64,000 nucleotides of DNA, from positions 1-64,000 of the forward strand of contig JAFGSV010000028.1 in the NCBI GenBank assembly GCA_016934325.1, read 5' to 3'. Numbering within the stretch: position 1 is the first letter of the stretch; each line of letters starts with the position of its first letter. Shown piece after piece: positions 60,459 to 64,000 of the stretch. A program made the position numbers and the translations under genes. Below the pieces are notes generated by a model that worked only from the letters and a program-made list of their open reading frames with translations, searched no databases and was not told where the DNA came from. The DNA is from Candidatus Aenigmatarchaeota archaeon (lineage in GTDB: Archaea; Aenigmatarchaeota; Aenigmatarchaeia; QMZP01; JAFGSV01).

Positions 60459-61325
60459 CTATTTCCCCGCGATGTACCTCGCGACCCTGTCGGCGATGTT
60501 GACCTCGGTTATCCTGCTTATCTTCAGGCCCGGGTTAATGTTCACCTCGAGGACCTTGGGCCTGCCGTCCACGACTATGTCGACCCCCGCGAACACGGCC
60601 CCGACGGCCTTGGTCGCCTTGAGAGCCAGCCTGCGCAGGCCTGCTTCCAGCTCCACTTTCTCCCCCTTCCCGCCCCGGGACAGGTTGGACCTGAAGTCGC
60701 CGTTCCTGGCGGTGCGCTCCATCGCCGCTATGACCTCGTTCTCCAGGACTATGACCCTGATGTCCTTCCCGCTGGTCTCTATGTACTCCTGGAAGTATAT
60801 TATCTCGCCGAGGGCCCACAGCGCGTCTATGACGGATTCCGCCTCGTCGTTGGAGCATATCCTCATCACTCCCTTGCCATGGGATCCCGAGAGCAGCTTA
60901 ATTATCACAGGCTTCTTCATCTTCCGTATCGACCTCATGGCGGCGCTCGGCGTCAGGGCCGCCCTCGTCTTGGGCGTGGGCACCCCGTGCCTCTGCAGGA
61001 ACTGTATGGTGCTGAACTTGTTCCTGCATATCCTCGTCGCCTTGCTCGGGTTTATCACGTCGAGCCCCATCTCCTCGAGATGCTCGGAGACCGTGAGCCT
61101 GAAATCGAGCAGCGAGGGCGGGCTTATGCATCCCCTGAAGAACACGGCATCAAGGTTGCTCAGCCTCAGCCTCGGATAGAAGACTTCCCATTTCTTCGGG
61201 AAGGCGGCCACCCGGAGATTGTATATGTCTATCATGTATGGTTGCGTGCGCTTCTTGAAGGCGTTGAAGAATATGTTGGCCGAAGCCAGGTTGACGTTGT
61301 TGGTTATAACGCCGACTCTTTTCAT
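60459..61325 (-). CDS. RimK/LysX-like ATP-grasp ligase
   Basis: The 288-residue protein has the ATP-grasp fold. An N-terminal Rossmann half (GVITNNVNLASANIFF) is followed by the ATP-binding region with KPVIIKLLSGSHGKGVMRI. FQEYIETSGKDIRVIVL and a metal-binding C-terminus (FAGVDIVVDGRPKVLEVNIN) complete it. RimK-like enzymes join an amino acid to a protein or cofactor; the substrate is not readable. It is convergent with the PLP gene and stands alone. Confidence 0.88.
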   Translation of the reverse strand: MKRVGVITNNVNLASANIFFNAFKKRTQPYMIDIYNLRVAAFPKKWEVFYPRLRLSNLDAVFFRGCISPPSLLDFRLTVSEHLEEMGLDVINPSKATRICRNKFSTIQFLQRHGVPTPKTRAALTPSAAMRSIRKMKKPVIIKLLSGSHGKGVMRICSNDEAESVIDALWALGEIIYFQEYIETSGKDIRVIVLENEVIAAMERTARNGDFRSNLSRGGKGEKVELEAGLRRLALKATKAVGAVFAGVDIVVDGRPKVLEVNINPGLKISRITEVNIADRVARYIAGK

Positions 61326-61399
61326 GAGAATAGAATGTGCATCGGGTATTTAAGCTTATATAAATTTTAATATCTCTTGGAATCATTATAACTACCGAT

Positions 61400-61472
61400 G
61401 CGACCGTAGTCTAGCTTGGTAGGACACTGGCTTCCCAAGCCAGTAACCTGGGTTCAAATCCCGGCGGTCGCA
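61400..61472 (+). tRNA. tRNA-Gly(CCC)
   Basis: Acceptor GCGACCG/CGGTCGC, anticodon stem CTGGC/GCCAG with loop TTCCCAA (anticodon CCC), and T arm CTGGG-TTCAAAT-CCCGG. Discriminator A73. CCA is not encoded. Confidence 0.93.
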
Positions 61473-61497
61473 TTTTTTATTTTTATATTTTTGTTTT
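61473..61497 (+). terminator. T-rich terminator after tRNA-Gly
   Basis: The tRNA is followed at once by a 25-nt T-rich tract (ttttttatttttatattttt). tRNA-Val begins 19 bp further on, so transcription may end between them. Confidence 0.4.
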
Positions 61498-61516
61498 CCA
61501 ATAGAACACGTATTGC

Positions 61517-61589
61517 GGGCCGGTAGTCTAGTGGTTATGACGCTGCCTTTACAAGGCAGAGGCCGCAAGTTCGAATCTTGCCCGGCCCA
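61517..61589 (+). tRNA. tRNA-Val(TAC)
   Basis: Acceptor GGGCCGG/CCGGCCC, anticodon stem CTGCC/GGCAG with loop TTTACAA (anticodon TAC), and T arm GCAAG-TTCGAAT-CTTGC. Discriminator A73. CCA is not encoded. A short T-rich tract follows. Confidence 0.95.
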
Positions 61590-61607
61590 TTTTCAATTCT
61601 ATATTTT

Positions 61608-62120
61608 TCAAAGGCTTATGCCGATCGCGCTCAAAGCTAGGTTGATTCCGTAGAAGCCGGCAAGGGCGAGAGCGATGTTCATCAGGGTCTTGCCTATGAA
61701 AGCCGCGAGCAGGAACCGCTTCACGTCGTAATTGAAAATGCCGCCGACTATCCCGGTTACGTCGTCCGGCAGGGGCGTGGCGGCGAATATCACTATGAAC
61801 AGGAACCCCCTGCCCTCGCTGAACCATCGCTCGCCCCTCTTCAGCCATTTCATGTCCTTCCTCTTGAGGGCGGCGCCTCCCCCCTTCCCGAGGACGTATC
61901 CCGTTACCTCGCCTATAGCCATGCCAGCCCCCGAGACTATCCCGAGCAGGAACGGGTTGAGGAACGGGCTTGCAGCCAGGATGAAGAGGAACCCCGGGAC
62001 GGGCAGGAATATGGTGGCGGTGCTGGCTATGCTCACGAGGAAAACCCCCGGATAGCCGAAATTCTCGATCATGTACCTGGACCATTCCAGGAACGCGTTC
62101 ACGGCCGACGCCCAGTCCAT
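61608..62120 (-). CDS. VTT/DedA-family membrane protein
   Basis: The 170-residue membrane protein of the VTT/YqaA type has four or five helices. Family motifs are visible in FGYPGVFLVSIASTATIFLP near the N-terminus, with GEVTGYVLGKGGG in the middle, and ATPLPDDVTGIVGGIFNY later. Some DedA/VTT proteins move lipids or polyprenyl phosphates. It lies between tRNA-Val (convergent) and tRNA-Ala. Confidence 0.85.
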   Translation of the reverse strand: MDWASAVNAFLEWSRYMIENFGYPGVFLVSIASTATIFLPVPGFLFILAASPFLNPFLLGIVSGAGMAIGEVTGYVLGKGGGAALKRKDMKWLKRGERWFSEGRGFLFIVIFAATPLPDDVTGIVGGIFNYDVKRFLLAAFIGKTLMNIALALAGFYGINLALSAIGISL

Positions 62121-62186
62121 AAGAATTAATTATTTAAAGAAATTAAATAAAGCCTTGAAAGCAAAAAAATAATAAAACGACGGAAC

Positions 62187-62287
62187 GGGCCGGTAGATCA
62201 GCGGAAGATCGCCACCTTGGCATGGTGGAGGCCAGGGGTTCAAAGCGGGCTTGTGTGAGCAGCTTGGCGGAAATCCCCTCCGGTCCA
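62187..62287 (+). tRNA. tRNA-Ala(GGC) with intron in the T-loop
   Basis: Acceptor GGGCCGG/CCGGTCC contains the G3-U70 pair that marks alanine tRNAs. The D stem is GATC/GATC, and the anticodon stem CCACC/GGTGG has loop TTGGCAT (GGC). The T arm reads AGGGG-TTCAAA, then a 29-nt insertion (about 62245-62273), then T-CCCCT, so the mature tRNA is 72 nt. The exact splice sites may slide by up to 3 nt, because AAA flanks both ends. Discriminator A73. Confidence 0.85.
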
Positions 62288-62315
62288 TAAAAAATTCGAT
62301 GTGTGGGGTGATCGC

Positions 62316-62489
62316 ATGGACGAGCAGAAGATAGCATTGATCGTGATAGGCATGATGCTGCTCTCCGTGGCGGCCATTGTGATACAGGGAATCACCAAGG
62401 ACTTCGGCCTCACCCTGCTCGCCGTGTTCAGCGTCACCATAACCTTCGCTGTTTTCTTCTTCGAGGAATGGTCCGGAGAGGGGGAATAG
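62316..62489 (+). CDS. Small two-TM membrane protein
   Basis: The 57-residue protein has two TM helices (IALIVIGMMLLSVAAIVIQG and GLTLLAVFSVTITFAVFFF) and an acidic C-terminus. The ATG at 62316 is preceded by ggggtgatcgc; a longer frame from the GTG at 62301 is less likely. It lies 5 bp upstream of the phosphoesterase gene and is probably co-transcribed with it. No family is recognised. Confidence 0.65.
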   Translation: MDEQKIALIVIGMMLLSVAAIVIQGITKDFGLTLLAVFSVTITFAVFFFEEWSGEGE

Positions 62490-62494
62490 GTCCA

Positions 62495-63223
62495 ATGCCC
62501 GAGATAGTGGTCTACGCCACTGACTTGCACGGCGAGATACACGCGTACGAGCGCCTCTTCGAGGTCGGTGCCGGCAAGAACGTCAAGGCTGTGATACTGG
62601 GCGGGGACATAACCCCCTTCCTGACCGCCGTGGGGGACATAGCCCTTTACCAGCGCGAGTTCCTCGAGTACTACTTCATACCCAAGATAAAGGACTTCAA
62701 GAAGAAGGCGGGGAAGGAGATCTTCGTGATGATGGGCAACGACGACCTGAGGATAAACGAGGACGTGCTGCAGAAGGCTGCCAAGAAGGGCATGTTCAAG
62801 CTCATCAACCAGCATGCGCACAAGCTGGGCAGCAAGTTCATCGCGGGCTATTCCTACGTCAACGAGACGCCCTTCCTGCTCAAGGACTGGGAGAAGCCGG
62901 ATGACAAGATGAAGAAGGACCTGAACGCCCTGGCGAAGAAGAGCGACCCGAAGAGGACCATATACTCGACCCACGCCCCTCCGCTGGGCACGGGCCTGGA
63001 CGTCATCTTCAGCGGCACCCACGTCGGCAGCTCCGCCATCCGGGACTTCATACTGAAGCACCAGCCCTACCTCACGCTCCACGGCCACATACACGAGTCG
63101 TACCAGATGAGCGGTAACTGGAGGGAGGCGCTCGGCAAGACGATCTGCGTGAACCCGGGGAAGCACAACATCCTGGTCTTCGACCTGAACGACCTGAAGA
63201 CCATGGAGATCACCGGCATCTGA
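62495..63223 (+). CDS. Calcineurin-like metallophosphoesterase
   Basis: The 242-residue protein has the metallophosphoesterase motifs in order: ATDLHGEIHAYE (Asp-x-His), LGGDITPFL, MMGNDDLRI (the usual GNHD/E changed to GNDD), YSTHAPP and LHGHIHESYQ. The substrate is unknown. I chose ATG 62495. It follows the small membrane protein by 5 bp, and the DUF504 gene begins 9 bp later, so an operon is likely. Confidence 0.9.
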   Translation: MPEIVVYATDLHGEIHAYERLFEVGAGKNVKAVILGGDITPFLTAVGDIALYQREFLEYYFIPKIKDFKKKAGKEIFVMMGNDDLRINEDVLQKAAKKGMFKLINQHAHKLGSKFIAGYSYVNETPFLLKDWEKPDDKMKKDLNALAKKSDPKRTIYSTHAPPLGTGLDVIFSGTHVGSSAIRDFILKHQPYLTLHGHIHESYQMSGNWREALGKTICVNPGKHNILVFDLNDLKTMEITGI

Positions 63224-63232
63224 TGGTTTACG

Positions 63233-63478
63233 ATGGCTTTCGATACTCTGAACAGGCTGAAATGGACGGGGAAGCTCGGCGGGGCCGAAATAGTCATCAG
63301 GCACAGGGGGGCTCCACTTGAAAGGAGGGTCATCGCCGGCCCGAAGGTCACCCGGATTAAAAGGAGCCACTTCTATTATGAAGATGGGGGCCGGGAAAGG
63401 TTCATCCCCTTGCACAGGGTGCTGCTGATAAGGCTGGAAGGAAAGACTATATGGAAGAGAAGTACAGGAAGAGGATGA
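63233..63478 (+). CDS. DUF504 (MJ1316-like) protein
   Basis: The 81-residue protein has the DUF504 pattern: LKWTGKLGGAEIVIRHRGAP, IKRSHFYYEDG and ERFIPLHRVLLIRLEGKTIW. The domain is proposed to recognise RNA cyclic-phosphate ends in RNA repair or processing. Its 3' end overlaps the hexapeptide-transferase gene by 28 nt. Confidence 0.92.
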   Translation: MAFDTLNRLKWTGKLGGAEIVIRHRGAPLERRVIAGPKVTRIKRSHFYYEDGGRERFIPLHRVLLIRLEGKTIWKRSTGRG

Positions 63479-63942
63479 CGGAAGCCCTCGGCTACAAGAG
63501 GCAGGACAAGTCCCTGCAGACCTGGCGCAAGGTCAAGAGCGTCAGGAGTATCCTTAAGAACTATCTGATCATGGTCATCTGCCGCTATCTGCCCGACATT
63601 GAGCTGAAGAACAGGATATACAGGAAGACCGGCATGAGGATCGGGAGGAACGTGAGCATCTACGCCAGCAACCTCGACATCCTTTTCCCCGAGCTGATAG
63701 AGATAGGGGACAACACGGTCATAGGGAACACCACCGCCATACTCACCCACGAGTTCCTGTCCCATGGCAGCAGGAAGGGAAGGGTGAAGATCGGCAAGGA
63801 CGTGACAATCGGGATCATGACGATCATACTTCCTGGAGTCGAGATAGGCGACGGCGCTGTGGTCTCCGCATATTCCCTGGTGAACAAGAGCGTCGAGCCC
63901 GGGGCGTTCGTCGGCGGGGTCCCGATCAAGAGGATAAGATAG
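63451..63942 (+). CDS. Left-handed beta-helix (hexapeptide) acyltransferase-like protein
   Basis: The 163-residue protein has an N-terminal basic helical part, then hexapeptide repeats of the left-handed beta helix (MRIGRNVSIYAS, IEIGDNTVIGNT, GKDVTIGIMTIILPGVEIGD, GAVVSAYSLV). The His in LTHEFLSH is placed where maltose/galactoside acetyltransferases have their catalytic His. The acceptor is unknown; a sugar is likely. It overlaps the DUF504 gene by 28 nt. No other gene is visible in the last 58 bp of the window. Confidence 0.85.
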   Translation: MEEKYRKRMTEALGYKRQDKSLQTWRKVKSVRSILKNYLIMVICRYLPDIELKNRIYRKTGMRIGRNVSIYASNLDILFPELIEIGDNTVIGNTTAILTHEFLSHGSRKGRVKIGKDVTIGIMTIILPGVEIGDGAVVSAYSLVNKSVEPGAFVGGVPIKRIR

Positions 63943-64000
63943 AGGGAAGCCTGCCATAAAGAGCAGCACAGGATTCGGGAAAAAGAAGGTTCATCCGAGT

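Noticed and set aside
1-64000. CRISPR arrays, insertion sequences or phage genes
   Set aside because: No regularly spaced direct repeats, transposase, integrase or phage structural genes were seen.

Overview
The window is a stretch of archaeal chromosome. The evidence is an aIF5A with its hypusination loop, ribosomal protein L35Ae, archaeal Trm1 and TrmI, DUF655, DUF504, a PIN-ATPase-KH protein, TrmB and AbrB regulators, a class III (pilin) signal peptide, TATA-box/leaderless gene starts, and tRNA genes without encoded CCA, one of them interrupted in the T-loop. The many small orphan genes, the CxxC-x17-CxxC zinc ribbon and the giant surface proteins suggest an uncultivated, possibly DPANN-type lineage. 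That placement is inference; no phylogenetic marker was tested.

Layout. Positions 1-15.5 kb (minus strand) hold a three-gene surface operon. First is a winged-helix/one-TM/sequon-rich stalk protein, then a three-TM protein with an extracellular domain, then a giant secreted protein of at least 4,203 residues that runs off the window. Each junction overlaps by 11 nt. Divergent from it are a small winged-helix regulator and an operon for a lipid-linked-sugar pathway (GT2, LAB_N, GT-C), followed by a 1,367-aa LamG membrane protein. Positions 22.8-35 kb hold a signalling region: three KaiC-like proteins that lack Walker A (one fused to CBS domains), two intact KaiC-like ATPases, a dCache/HAMP histidine kinase and a stand-alone receiver. 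Embedded in it is a metabolic island with a homocitrate/isopropylmalate-synthase-like enzyme, two UbiA prenyltransferases and a nearby aminotransferase.

Positions 35-48.7 kb are more housekeeping: PIN-ATPase-KH, a single-alpha-helix protein, TrmI, HisS, aIF5A, DUF655, a CBS pair, a pilin, an endonuclease IV-like barrel, cytidylate kinase and a third intact KaiC. A tRNA-His(GTG) gene lies in-frame inside the 3' part of an AbrB-like gene, upstream of hisS on the same strand. Positions 48.7-54.9 kb hold a block of large, charged orphan proteins: a nucleotidyltransferase-HEPN fusion, a TIM-barrel protein with a charged insertion, a 570-aa orphan and two small paralogues. Positions 54.9-64 kb carry RNA modification and translation genes (Trm1, L35Ae, Sua5/YrdC), endonuclease V, a PLP enzyme, an ATP-grasp ligase, membrane proteins, a phosphoesterase, DUF504, a hexapeptide transferase and four tRNA genes (Ser, Gly, Val and an intron-containing Ala).

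How they fit together. The left third looks devoted to building and glycosylating a large cell-surface structure. The middle combines KaiC-like and two-component signalling. The right half is translation and RNA processing mixed with orphan archaeal genes. By eye, base composition is more AT-rich from about 16 to 33 kb than from 35 to 64 kb.
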